A stretch of 27,290 nt of DNA from Chitinophagaceae bacterium UBA4857 (GCA_002399735.1 DHEF01000005.1:1-27290); one strand, 5' to 3'. Shown: positions 7,124-15,461, counted from the first letter of the stretch. Notes: a model not told the origin generated them from the sequence alone. Translations and numbers: made by a program.

Positions 7124-7825
7124 TTATCTACTCAAAAAATAAAATAACTTAATTCCTGTAGGAAATAATACAGTTGGCGGATTGTCTTTATCATTTAACG
7201 GTACATACGGAAAGTCTTCTGTTGGATCAACAGGATTAAAAAATACGGTACTACCTAAAGGCGTATTTTTATAGCCAAATTTTTGCGTACGTGCGCCCAG
7301 GCCCATAAAAAATTCACCATTAAAACGTCCAGATTTACTTAGCGGAAACACTGCACCAAATTTCACAAATCCACCCACTTCTTTCTTTAGCTGTTTATAA
7401 TCTGATTGTTGAAAATATTCGCAATCACCATTTATACAGTTAATTCCAAAATCATCTGTTTTTATACTGCTTACATTTTTGTAATGAAAGCCCAATGCTA
7501 CAAAAGGTATAAACCGGTTTTCGCCCATGGGTACAAAATCTCTTAAAAAATAACGTACATCGGTACGCAGTTTTAATCCCGAGTTTGATTTTATCTTATC
7601 ATTAAAATCATACAAACTATATAATACTAAACCTGGTTCAACCGTTATGGCAAAACGTGGTGTAAAATGCACACCCAGCCCCAGCATAAAATTGCCATCG
7701 TTTTCTATAAAACTAAGTGGATTGGTGCGTAAACTAAAAGCCGGAAGTTTATTAATGTTTTGTGCCACCATTGCGCTATGGCATATAATGGCAGTAATAA
7801 AAAATGCTATACTATGTTTAAACAT
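7124..7825 (-). CDS. Probable outer-membrane beta-barrel protein
   Basis: A 233-aa exported protein with a Sec signal ending around AQN (residues 1-22). The mature part alternates aromatic and polar residues in short strands (FMLGLGVHFTPRFAITVEPG, FVKFGAVFPLSKSGRFNGEF, GEFFMGLGARTQKFGY) and ends in an aromatic-rich strand, TGIKLFYFLSR, as expected for a small outer-membrane barrel. A hairpin with two cysteines (CINGDCEYF) may form a disulphide. It is the last gene of a minus-strand group and lies 42 bp after the second LVIVD lipoprotein. The specific family is not recognised. Confidence 0.7.
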   Translation of the reverse strand: MFKHSIAFFITAIICHSAMVAQNINKLPAFSLRTNPLSFIENDGNFMLGLGVHFTPRFAITVEPGLVLYSLYDFNDKIKSNSGLKLRTDVRYFLRDFVPMGENRFIPFVALGFHYKNVSSIKTDDFGINCINGDCEYFQQSDYKQLKKEVGGFVKFGAVFPLSKSGRFNGEFFMGLGARTQKFGYKNTPLGSTVFFNPVDPTEDFPYVPLNDKDNPPTVLFPTGIKLFYFLSR

Positions 7826-7867
7826 AAAATATGATAAGCCTGTCTAAAAATATAATTCGTAAAGTAA

Positions 7868-8623
7868 TCAGTTATTTATTTTAGCAATAAATGTAGGCGC
7901 CAAGGGGTTGGTAGCAACATCATACAATGCCATTCCACCTTGCACCTGTGCAATTAACACATCACCATACGGTATTACATCTAAAAACTGTTCGCCGGTT
8001 ATAGTGGTTTTAAATTCGGGGTTGTATTGGCTTGTAATATCAAATACCTTTAAACCACCATCACTTTCGCAAACATACAGCGCATTACCCTTCATACCTA
8101 ACCCATAAGGATTGTTTAAGGAAATTGTATTTGCTAACACCGGTGTTGATGGGTTTTGAATATTATATACTACTAACTGACTAACACCACCACCACATGG
8201 TCCGCTGGCACGTAATGTAGCATAAGCAACCGTTTCATTGGCAACAACAGGATCGCAAGCCATCCGTATTTGATATTGTGCACTGGCGACAAGTGTAGGA
8301 TTATCAGGTGTTGTAACAGAATAAATGTACATAGTGGTTGAAGAACCAATAAACAATTTATCGTTGTAAGGAAAAATGGTTTCAATATTTAAACCCAATT
8401 CTTTCTTGCCTTTATACAATGGAGCCAAAGGATTACTGATATCAAATGTTTTTAAACCGGTATGATCGACCACATACAAATAATTACCACTAATAGTAAA
8501 ACGTGCAGTTGACCCACCGGCCCCACCTACGGCTGCACTTTGTTTACTGGCAGATTCTTTACTGCAATTAAAGGATACAATAATTAAACAGGTATATAAA
8601 AAATAATGTTTAAACTTTTTCAT
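7868..8623 (-). CDS. LVIVD-repeat lipoprotein (second of pair)
   Basis: A 251-aa lipoprotein. The start MKKFKHYFLYTCLIIVSFNC at 8623 gives a clean lipobox with cysteine 20 and overlaps the previous stop as TAATG, implying translational coupling; the alternative start four codons earlier (8635) is less likely. The mature part consists of repeats of the form (L)YVVDHTGLKTFDISNPLAP, LYVCESDGGLKVFDITSQYNP and GGMALYDVATNPLAP, which resemble LVIVD repeats of predicted beta-propellers. The repeats run to the C-terminus. The role is unknown; a surface or periplasmic binding scaffold is plausible given the envelope partners. Confidence 0.75.
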   Translation of the reverse strand: MKKFKHYFLYTCLIIVSFNCSKESASKQSAAVGGAGGSTARFTISGNYLYVVDHTGLKTFDISNPLAPLYKGKKELGLNIETIFPYNDKLFIGSSTTMYIYSVTTPDNPTLVASAQYQIRMACDPVVANETVAYATLRASGPCGGGVSQLVVYNIQNPSTPVLANTISLNNPYGLGMKGNALYVCESDGGLKVFDITSQYNPEFKTTITGEQFLDVIPYGDVLIAQVQGGMALYDVATNPLAPTFIAKINN

Positions 8624-9180
8624 TATTTCCAACATTTAGGTTTGTTAACAGTTGTTTGTTGCCAGCCAATTACTACACCTTTTGCAGGATCCGGGCATTC
8701 AAAATAAGTGGTTTGTCCGTTATTTAATGCCGGTGGTGATTGTAATATCAAATCAGGAAACACATTTTCAATACGTGATTTTATCTGCACATTGTTTATA
8801 TTAGATATATCCACCACAACTAAATCTGCCAGGTTGTTCGTATATACATAACCATTTTTCACCGCTACTTCCCGGCACATGGCCGATTGTATAAATCCCA
8901 TCTTCACCGGGTTAGCTCTATCGGCAATATTAATTACATGAATACCCGAGTCTTGCTCCACCTGAAAAAGCAAATTACCCGTAACATATATTTTACCGGC
9001 TTTTACAGTAGGTTGGGCAGTTTTAGTGTACACTGTTTTTAAAGCCTCATTACTTGATGCATATATGGGTTTATAACCCGTAACACTGTCCGGCATTTCC
9101 CTTAGTGAAGATGAGGTGCAGGATATAAACACCAACATCATGATCAGACAGCCTGTGTTGATTATTTTTCTTAAAAGCAT
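8623..9180 (-). CDS. LVIVD-repeat lipoprotein (first of pair)
   Basis: A 185-aa lipoprotein with signal MLLRKIINTGCLIMMLVFISC; the lipobox is around FISC (C21). The mature part has LVIVD-like units: GKIYVTGNLLFQVEQDSG followed by IHVINIADRANPVKMGFI, then GYVYTNNLADLVVVDISNIN. It ends with a cysteine pair (ECPDPAKG and PKCW) that could close a disulphide. It has fewer repeats than its partner, so the two may form one propeller together or be products of duplication. It is first in the minus-strand operon. No exact TAnnTTTG promoter was found upstream. Confidence 0.72.
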   Translation of the reverse strand: MLLRKIINTGCLIMMLVFISCTSSSLREMPDSVTGYKPIYASSNEALKTVYTKTAQPTVKAGKIYVTGNLLFQVEQDSGIHVINIADRANPVKMGFIQSAMCREVAVKNGYVYTNNLADLVVVDISNINNVQIKSRIENVFPDLILQSPPALNNGQTTYFECPDPAKGVVIGWQQTTVNKPKCWK

Positions 9181-9298
9181 AGTTTACTTTTTTTAGAATA
9201 AAGTTGGGTTAGGTCAAGTTAGTTTTTATGATATCATCTGCATTGCATCTGGCATCGTTCCGTTCGTTCATCAACATTTAATCCTGAATGATCAATAG

Positions 9299-9462
9299 TG
9301 AATTTATTGACTATTCGCTTCGGACTTTCCCTACTGATTAGCGAACAGAACGTACCGCCGATAAATCGGGGTGCACCTTGCACAATGCTGAGTAATGTTA
9401 CAGGTGCACAAGAGTGCGACGCAACAAAAGCCCCATCAAGGTACTGCAGCCGGCTACATAAA
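9299..9462 (+). repeat. Dispersed composite repeat, copy 4 (head and core)
   Basis: It contains a head fragment (CGGACTTTCCC), GATTAGCGA, the hairpin CCGATAAATCGG (9358-9369), GTGCACCTTGCACAATG, AGGTGCACAAG and GAGTGCGACGCAAC, ending near GCCGGCTACATA. GTGCACCT (9371-9378) and AGGTGCAC (9402-9409) form an inverted repeat. It is close to the reverse complement of the copy at 23128-23249. Confidence 0.75.
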
Positions 9463-9589
9463 AATAAAATTTATTAATATAGTACTATTGCACAGCTTGA
9501 GGCCCTTATGCAAATAACCGCTGCATGGCTGTAAAATTATTTTGTAATAAAAATGTAAAATATCATTTTACTTTTTGGTGCTGCTACCT

Positions 9590-9597
9590 TACTTTTG
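9590..9597 (+). promoter_or_regulatory. -7 promoter box TACTTTTG
   Basis: An exact TAnnTTTG match, with TTTA 19 bases upstream (9567-9570), ends 15 bases before the ATG of the 51-aa protein. It supports that short frame as a real gene. Confidence 0.5.
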
Positions 9598-9612
9598 CTA
9601 AAAATTACAAAC

Positions 9613-9768
9613 ATGCAAGAAACAAAAAAATACACTGGGCTTTATTGGTTACTTTTCTTCGTTTCTACCGCTGCATTTGTGTTTGCTTGTTTTGCGCACT
9701 GGGAGTGGTTAACGTTAATTCTTCCATTTGTTACCACGGCGTTTGTAAAAGCAATGGATATCATGTAA
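9613..9768 (+). CDS. Small two-helix membrane protein (51 aa)
   Basis: A short frame encodes MQETKKYTGLYWLLFFVSTA and continues through AFVFACFAHWEWLTLILPFV to TAFVKAMDIM. Two hydrophobic segments (about residues 9-26 and 31-46) are joined by a short AHWEW turn, and the N-terminus is charged. It has a consensus -7 box upstream and a strong terminator 21 bases after the stop, so it is a one-gene unit. A longer overlapping frame (9525-9773) is less convincing. The composition resembles small conserved inner-membrane proteins of Bacteroidota; function unknown. Confidence 0.7.
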   Translation: MQETKKYTGLYWLLFFVSTAAFVFACFAHWEWLTLILPFVTTAFVKAMDIM

Positions 9769-9789
9769 ATTAAACAACCTTTTGTATAT

Positions 9790-9816
9790 AACCCGGCCTT
9801 AAAAGCCGGGTTTTTT
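9790..9816 (+). terminator. Rho-independent terminator
   Basis: A perfect 8-bp stem, AACCCGGC and GCCGGGTT, with a 7-base loop is followed by six T. It ends the transcript of the 51-aa membrane protein. Confidence 0.9.
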
Positions 9817-9893
9817 ATTGGGTTTGGGTTACCAACGCCGGGCATTTGCCTGTTATCCTCATTTTTATAGTTAAATTGTGTATTTTATTAACG

Positions 9894-9910
9894 CTTAGCA
9901 CCTTGCTAAG
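9894..9910. promoter_or_regulatory. Dyad CTTAGCA-CCT-TGCTAAG upstream of the DUF2723 gene
   Basis: A perfect 7-bp inverted repeat with a 3-base spacer lies 25 bases upstream of the -7 box at 9936-9943. It could be an operator. No regulator can be named. Confidence 0.35.
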
Positions 9911-9935
9911 TAGCACTATTTGAACTGATAATCCC

Positions 9936-9943
9936 TATTTTTG
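9936..9943 (+). promoter_or_regulatory. -7 promoter box TATTTTTG
   Basis: An exact TAnnTTTG match ends 23 bases before the ATG of the DUF2723 gene. The expected TTTG at -33 is not at the usual spacing; the nearest TTTG (9919-9922) is only 13 bases away. Confidence 0.45.
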
Positions 9944-9966
9944 CTTTCCTCAAAATAAGACCAGAT

Positions 9967-12900
9967 ATGATGAACTTTAGAAAAGTGAATAATATTACCG
10001 GATGGGCCGTTTTTTTGGTGGCCATGTTAACCTACATGCTTACCCGTGAAGCCCGTGGTAGCTTATGGGATTGTGGTGAGTTTGTGGCTACAGCCTATAC
10101 CTTGGGTTTACCCCACCCTCCCGGTGCACCTATGTTTACCTTATTGGGTCGTTTCTTTATTATTTTGTTTGGCGATAATCCGCAAACTGCGGCCAACGCT
10201 GTAAACTTTATGAGTGCAATAGCCAGTGCTGCAACTATATTATTTTTATTCTGGAGCATTACGCACTTTGCACGTAAATTATTTGGTAGCACCGAAGCAC
10301 AATTAAATGGCAGAGATACTTTTACCATAATGGCTGCAGGTGCAATAGGTGCATTAGCTTACACTTTTAGCGATTCGTTCTGGTACAGTGCTGTTGAAGG
10401 TGAGGTTTACGCGTTATCATCTTTCTTTACGGCATTGGTATTCTGGGCTATTTTAAAATGGGATCATGCTGATGAGAAAGCCGGTGTGGATGCCGGTGCC
10501 CGTGCAAGATCAGACAGATGGATCATCTTCCTTTTCTTTATGATGGGTTTATCAATTGGTGTTCACTTATTAAACCTGTTAACAATTCCGGCCATTGTAA
10601 TGGTGTATTACTATCGTCGTTATACGCCAACATTAAAAGGTTCGGCTATTGCGTTTGCTATTGGCTGTTTAATTACCGGTATTGTGCAGGTGGGTGTTAT
10701 ACAATACTCCATGAAAGCTGCCGGTTTGTTTGATGTGTTTTTTGTAAACCAGCTTGGCATGCCTTTCTTTGCCGGTTTTGCTGTTTACTTTTTGTTATTG
10801 GCAGCATTAATAGTTTGGGCATTAGGTTTTAATGCTAAAAATTTAAACCCTACCAAATTAACTATCTGGTTTATACTTTTCCTAACCTTATCATTTTTTC
10901 CATTTGTAGCTTTAGGTGGTTTAAAGTTTTTTAAAGTATTGTTAGTTGCAGGTGTGGGTGCATTGGTAGGCTACTTCTTTAAAGCAGGTGGTTTAAAAAT
11001 ATTGAAGCTAACATTATGGTGTTATGCTTTTATCATGTTAGGTTACTTTATGTATTTCACTGCTATTATCAGGTCAAACGCCAACCCCGTAATTGACATG
11101 AATAATGTAGACAACCCGATTAGTTTGGTTTACTACTTAAGCCGTGAACAGTATGGTAGTGCGCCATTATTATATGGTCCGCACTTTGCTGCTGAGGTTG
11201 ATTATGGTGATAATGGAGACCCATATGATTACGGTGAAACCCGTTATTCAAAAGGTACTGACAGTAAATCTGGTAAAGACAAATACATTGTAATTGGCCG
11301 TTCTAAAGAAGTTAGGTATAAAGATTCAGATAAAAGGCTGTTCCCCCGTATATGGGATGCCAGTACCGAACAGTATCACGCACAGTTTTATGCCGACTGG
11401 TTGGATATTGGCCGTAGCCGCGACCCACAAACCGGCAGAGAGAAATATGAGGCCCCTACTTTTGGACAAAACCTGAACTGGTTTGTAACTTACCAAAATG
11501 GGTTTATGTACTGGCGTTATTTTATGTGGAACTTTTCCGGTAAACAAAACGATATACAAGGTTATGGTAATAAAAGAGACGGCAACTGGATTACCGGTAT
11601 ATCATTTATAGATAATGCTATGTTAGGTGATCAAAATTTGATGCCTGACAGTATTAAAAATAATAAGGCTAATAATAAACTATTCTTACTACCATTTTTA
11701 CTGGGTATTTTAGGATGTATTTATCAGTTCTTTAAAACAAAAAACGATTGGATTGTCAGTTTCTTATTATTCTTCTTTACAGGTTTGGCAGTAGTATTAT
11801 ACCTTAACCAACCCGGTAACCAACCAAGGGAACGTGACTATGCTTATGCAGGTTCGTTTTATGCTTTTGCTATTTGGATAGGTTTAGCGGTAGTGGCTAT
11901 AGTAAGGCTTGCCAGAGAAAAGCAGGACAAACTCACTTTACAGAATGTACTCATTTGGGGTGGTGCCACCACATTTGTTATTACAGCATTAAGCTTTACT
12001 TATGGTAATGCTACCGGCATGCTTACTGCTGCTGTTGGAGCAACAGTATTATTTGCCATTATTACATTAGGTGTGGTTTATCTTACCAGAGCCATTTCAT
12101 CAGGTGGTAATAATGGGTCAGTATTAAACTTATCGGCCGGTGCACTTTGTTTGTTAGTGCCTGTATTAATGGCGCAGCAAGAGTGGGATGATCATGACCG
12201 TAGTCGTAAAATACTAGCTCCGGATTTAGCAAAGGATTACCTGGAGAGCTGCGCACCAAATGCAATCATTTTCACCTATGGTGATAATGACACCTACCCG
12301 CTTTGGTATGCTCAGGAGGTTGAAAATGTAAGAAAAGATATACGTGTTATTAATACCAGCTTATTGGGTATTGACTGGTACATTAACCAATTACGTTACC
12401 GTGTAAATGAAGCAGATTCGGTAAACGTAATATGGACTCCCGAACAAATTGAAGGACAAAACCGTGAGTATTTGTTTATACGTGAAGATCCGAGAATTGA
12501 CAAAAATGCGCATTACGACTTATACGACGTAATGAAAAACAACTTAGGTAAACGCAAAGAAAATGAAGAAGGTCGTGATGCGGGTCCTGATGTTATGCCG
12601 GTACGTAAGTTTAGCTTACCGGTTGATATTGATTTAGTACGTAAAAACGGAACAATCAATGCGAATGACAGTGCCTTATCACAATTATTATTTGAAATAC
12701 CGGCGGGCCAAAGTGCTATTGGACGTAATGATATGGTTATCCTGAATATTATTGCAGCCAACCAATGGAAACGTCCTATTTACTTCACATCACCGTCAGC
12801 CCCTGCTGGTTTAGGTTTCTACCTGCGTAAAGATGGTCTGTCATACAGACTGGTACCTTTAGCGCCAAAACAACCACAGCAAAACTGGTTAGCAGAAAGA

Positions 12901-13491
12901 ATGTTACGTCAATCAGGTGCAGGCGGAACGCAAATAAGAGATAATAACGAAGACTTTATGTACAAAAACCTGATGGAAAAATTTGGTTTTGGTGGCGCAG
13001 AGTTACAAGGCGTTTATTATGATGAAGAAAACCGTCGTCATTTATTAAATATTCGTAGCGCTTTTGCTGAAGCAGCAGGTAATATGGCAGATAACGGTAG
13101 AAAAGAAGAAGCTAATAAACTATTGGAAAAAGCAGAAAAAGGTATTCATACCGACAACCTGCCGTATGCCATGGTAAGCCGTTACAGCAGTCATAACCAA
13201 AATGGTTTAGTTTATTTAGAAGCAGCTTACAAAGCAGGTAATACTGCCCTAGCCGATAAAGTACGCAAAGCTTTACGTACAGATATGGAACAACAAAAAC
13301 GTTATTACCAAAATGTACAAGGCTTTGAAGGTGCAGAAGTACAATTAAACGAAATTATGTTGATGGTATTAGATGGCTTAGAAAAACAATACGGATCGCA
13401 GGTACAACAAGCTGCGCCTACTGTACAACCAACTAAAGAAACCAACACAGGAACAATTACTACTCCTGCTGCGGACACAGGAAAAAAATAA
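9967..13491 (+). CDS. DUF2723 (PMT-like, GT117-type) polytopic membrane protein
   Basis: A 1174-aa protein of the DUF2723 family, related to protein O-mannosyltransferase-type GT-C enzymes. The signature is near the N-terminus: SLWDCGEFVATAYTLGLPHP, with D35, E38 and H50, in the loop after the first membrane helix as in GT-C folds. About a dozen hydrophobic segments follow to around residue 740. The soluble part has the family motif YGDNDTYPLWYAQEVENVR, and the C-terminus is helical with TPR-like features (EANKLLEKAEKG) and a low-complexity Pro/Thr tail. Members are thought to glycosylate exported proteins or glycans, but substrate and donor are not established. Either of two adjacent ATGs (9967, 9970) could start it. 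It is a single-gene unit with its own terminator. Confidence 0.9.
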   Translation: MMNFRKVNNITGWAVFLVAMLTYMLTREARGSLWDCGEFVATAYTLGLPHPPGAPMFTLLGRFFIILFGDNPQTAANAVNFMSAIASAATILFLFWSITHFARKLFGSTEAQLNGRDTFTIMAAGAIGALAYTFSDSFWYSAVEGEVYALSSFFTALVFWAILKWDHADEKAGVDAGARARSDRWIIFLFFMMGLSIGVHLLNLLTIPAIVMVYYYRRYTPTLKGSAIAFAIGCLITGIVQVGVIQYSMKAAGLFDVFFVNQLGMPFFAGFAVYFLLLAALIVWALGFNAKNLNPTKLTIWFILFLTLSFFPFVALGGLKFFKVLLVAGVGALVGYFFKAGGLKILKLTLWCYAFIMLGYFMYFTAIIRSNANPVIDMNNVDNPISLVYYLSREQYGSAPLLYGPHFAAEVDYGDNGDPYDYGETRYSKGTDSKSGKDKYIVIGRSKEVRYKDSDKRLFPRIWDASTEQYHAQFYADWLDIGRSRDPQTGREKYEAPTFGQNLNWFVTYQNGFMYWRYFMWNFSGKQNDIQGYGNKRDGNWITGISFIDNAMLGDQNLMPDSIKNNKANNKLFLLPFLLGILGCIYQFFKTKNDWIVSFLLFFFTGLAVVLYLNQPGNQPRERDYAYAGSFYAFAIWIGLAVVAIVRLAREKQDKLTLQNVLIWGGATTFVITALSFTYGNATGMLTAAVGATVLFAIITLGVVYLTRAISSGGNNGSVLNLSAGALCLLVPVLMAQQEWDDHDRSRKILAPDLAKDYLESCAPNAIIFTYGDNDTYPLWYAQEVENVRKDIRVINTSLLGIDWYINQLRYRVNEADSVNVIWTPEQIEGQNREYLFIREDPRIDKNAHYDLYDVMKNNLGKRKENEEGRDAGPDVMPVRKFSLPVDIDLVRKNGTINANDSALSQLLFEIPAGQSAIGRNDMVILNIIAANQWKRPIYFTSPSAPAGLGFYLRKDGLSYRLVPLAPKQPQQNWLAERMLRQSGAGGTQIRDNNEDFMYKNLMEKFGFGGAELQGVYYDEENRRHLLNIRSAFAEAAGNMADNGRKEEANKLLEKAEKGIHTDNLPYAMVSRYSSHNQNGLVYLEAAYKAGNTALADKVRKALRTDMEQQKRYYQNVQGFEGAEVQLNEIMLMVLDGLEKQYGSQVQQAAPTVQPTKETNTGTITTPAADTGKK

Positions 13492-13510
13492 AACAGTCAT
13501 TTATTTTAAT

Positions 13511-13542
13511 AAAGCCCTACCCTGAAAAGTAGGGCTTTTATT
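13511..13542 (+). terminator. Rho-independent terminator of the DUF2723 gene
   Basis: A perfect 10-bp stem (AAAGCCCTAC and GTAGGGCTTT) with an 8-base loop is followed by a T-rich run. It lies 19 bases after the stop codon, and the dispersed repeat begins just after it. Confidence 0.9.
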
Positions 13543-13544
13543 AT

Positions 13545-13630
13545 GTTACCAACTATAGTAACACAGATGATCGTCCCTTGCGTCGCACTCTTCATCGTCC
13601 TGTTCATTATTCAGCATTGTGCAAGTTCAC
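13545..13630 (-). repeat. Dispersed composite repeat, copy 5 (core, minus orientation)
   Basis: On the minus strand it reads CTTGCACAATGCTGAATAAT, GAAGAGTGCGACGCAAGGGA, CGATCATCTG and GTTGGTAACAT, matching the core words of the other copies. It abuts the preceding terminator. Confidence 0.7.
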
Positions 13631-13688
13631 TTTTAGTATTGTACACATTATTGCTTAAAATAAATTTTTTGTACAAGCCTTATTCATT

Positions 13689-13719
13689 TTTGCTAAGGTT
13701 AATTAGTTTTATATTTTTG
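13689..13719 (+). promoter_or_regulatory. Consensus promoter TTTG-N19-TATTTTTG
   Basis: TTTG at 13689-13692 and TATTTTTG at 13712-13719, with a 19-base spacer, match the Bacteroidota consensus in full. The box ends four bases before ATG 13724, so the start point should fall on or beside the start codon. Confidence 0.7.
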
Positions 13720-13723
13720 ACAT

Positions 13724-14965
13724 ATGCGCCTTTTTAATTGCACCCTATACATACAAAGATCCATTCTGTTTTTAATATTAGTACTAACTGTAGTTGCATG
13801 TAACAATGCCGAAACTAATAGTGCAAACGAGGAAGAAGATATTATTTTTGAACCGGAAAGTTTTATTAACCCCGACACAGTAATAGCCATAAAAAATAAA
13901 GTATTGGCTACTCCACCCATAAACAATCCAATACAAGCAGAAGGCTTGCAGGTTAATATTCCTTTGTTTTATTATTACGAAACAACAACATCGGCCGGTT
14001 TTCCACTACCCTTTATAAGCGAGACCAGCGATGATGATGACTATAACGATGAAGGTGATGACAAGGAAACCGAGAAGAAACAGCAGGAAATACCCAAGGT
14101 TAAAACATTTGAGCTAATCCCAACTTTTTCCGATAAATATGATATTGACGAATATATTGCCGTAACAGACACTGCGGTTGCCAATGAGGTTGTACTATCA
14201 CATTTTAAAGAAAATAATTATGAAAGAATTAATAAAATCGTTTATCAGGATAAAACTACTTACATTGGTGTAGGCTCATTTGATGCATTGATTGTATTTT
14301 ATTTTTCCCCGGACACCGTGAAAGGGAGTCGGGTGTTTTATTATGCAAAAGCAACAGTTAAAAATTTATCGCAAAAAGAAACAGTGCGTTATGCTTTTCA
14401 ATTATTGCAACATGGGCGTAACTTTTTAGGGGCTGTTAATTCAACAAGTAACACTAACAATTTCTCAGATCAACTGAATGAAGTAGAATATAAGACACTT
14501 GAAAAAACAATCTATTCGGCAAAAAAAGAAGCAGCTGTATTTTTAGATGATAAAAGTTATGTGAGTTATAAATTATTACAACAAGCAGGTTTGTTACATG
14601 TATTACCCAACACATTATCCGCACAACTAACACAATACGCAAGTTCGCTCCCCTTTAACCAGGCTACACCCATTACAACAATAGCTGAACTTTGTGATGC
14701 AGTTGATATGAACTTTATCAATCTCTGGCGTAGTGAAAGTGTAGTGCGCATACCTCCTACTCCTTTAAACAATAATAACATTATTGTATTAGAAATAACG
14801 CCTACCAACAATCCTGATAATATTAAACGCTTACACCTTTTAGCCCCCATTAATATTAACAACAAAAAATCATTGTTATGGCTAGAAATTCATGGTGGCG
14901 CCGCCAATAACTTTGAAAGAGACGCTTACATACAGTTGCTAAACCTGATACAATCCAAAATTTAA
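13724..14965 (+). CDS. Lipoprotein with acidic linker, unknown function
   Basis: A 413-aa protein with a lipoprotein signal ending LTVVAC (C26), followed by an acidic NSANEEEDIIFEPES stretch, which may act as a surface-export tag. An acidic patch, SDDDDYNDEGDDKETEKKQQ, lies around residues 103-122. The rest is mixed alpha/beta with no recognised domain; the C-terminal part (RLHLLAPININNKKSLLWLE) looks like a compact beta domain. A short linker separates it from the next lipoprotein (11 bp), which has a similar acidic patch, so they probably work together. The start is supported by a full consensus promoter four bases upstream. Confidence 0.75.
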   Translation: MRLFNCTLYIQRSILFLILVLTVVACNNAETNSANEEEDIIFEPESFINPDTVIAIKNKVLATPPINNPIQAEGLQVNIPLFYYYETTTSAGFPLPFISETSDDDDYNDEGDDKETEKKQQEIPKVKTFELIPTFSDKYDIDEYIAVTDTAVANEVVLSHFKENNYERINKIVYQDKTTYIGVGSFDALIVFYFSPDTVKGSRVFYYAKATVKNLSQKETVRYAFQLLQHGRNFLGAVNSTSNTNNFSDQLNEVEYKTLEKTIYSAKKEAAVFLDDKSYVSYKLLQQAGLLHVLPNTLSAQLTQYASSLPFNQATPITTIAELCDAVDMNFINLWRSESVVRIPPTPLNNNNIIVLEITPTNNPDNIKRLHLLAPININNKKSLLWLEIHGGAANNFERDAYIQLLNLIQSKI

Positions 14966-14976
14966 GCTTACTACCC

Positions 14977-15459
14977 ATGAAATATTTATATATACTTATA
15001 CTGGTAACAATTACGTTAATCACAAGTTGTAACCCTGTTGGCGAGAAGATTGATACCATTATATGTGAGGAGACTTACATTAACAGCTCCATACCATTCG
15101 ATTTAAAAAAGGGTGATAAAATTGGCATTTGGCTTGCGGCTAGTGGTGTAAGACCCGATGATAAAGATGGAGACGATGAAGAAAAAGAAGATACTGAAAC
15201 TGAGAAAACAGATAATATTGCTATCATTGGTATCAATATTCAACTAAAAGATCAATCCGTTTATTTTGAAAAAGTAAGGGTGTTACCGGTAAGGCCAATG
15301 ATAAACACCAGCTACGATAAAAAAAGAGATTACCTGAAAGAATACGAAACGCTGGCTCATACTTATACTGCTACTGAAAGCGGGGCATACAGTGTAGATA
15401 CAAAATTGTATAACGCTCCTTTTGGCCAGGACGTATCAGTTGTGGTAAGAAAGAAATAA
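14977..15459 (+). CDS. Small lipoprotein with acidic insert, unknown function
   Basis: A 160-aa lipoprotein with signal MKYLYILILVTITLITSC (C18). The N-terminal half has strands such as DLKKGDKIGIWLAASGVRPD and is interrupted by an acidic insert, DDKDGDDEEKEDTETEKTD (about residues 57-75), after which strands resume (NIAIIGINIQLKDQSVYFEK). The fold resembles a small beta sandwich with a disordered loop. It follows the 413-aa lipoprotein by 11 bp, implying one transcript. It converges with the next gene, the stop codons being two bases apart with no terminator between them, so antisense overlap of the two mRNAs is likely. Confidence 0.72.
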   Translation: MKYLYILILVTITLITSCNPVGEKIDTIICEETYINSSIPFDLKKGDKIGIWLAASGVRPDDKDGDDEEKEDTETEKTDNIAIIGINIQLKDQSVYFEKVRVLPVRPMINTSYDKKRDYLKEYETLAHTYTATESGAYSVDTKLYNAPFGQDVSVVVRKK

Positions 15460-15461
15460 AC

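Larger units (their letters stand above)
9181..9612. other. Gene-free stretch with a composite repeat and the promoter of the small membrane gene
   Basis: No credible gene is seen. Bases 9299-9462 are a dispersed-repeat copy, and 9590-9597 is a promoter box. Bases 9181-9298 hold no recognisable feature beyond the presumed promoter region of the LVIVD operon. Confidence 0.7.

Noticed and set aside
9525..9773. 82-aa plus-strand frame rich in Cys, Phe and Tyr
   Set aside because: It overlaps the better 51-aa membrane gene in another frame, begins before the promoter box, and has an implausible composition.
13543..13737. 64-aa hydrophobic plus-strand frame
   Set aside because: It starts in the terminator T-run, reads through composite repeat copy 5, and overlaps the start of the next lipoprotein.
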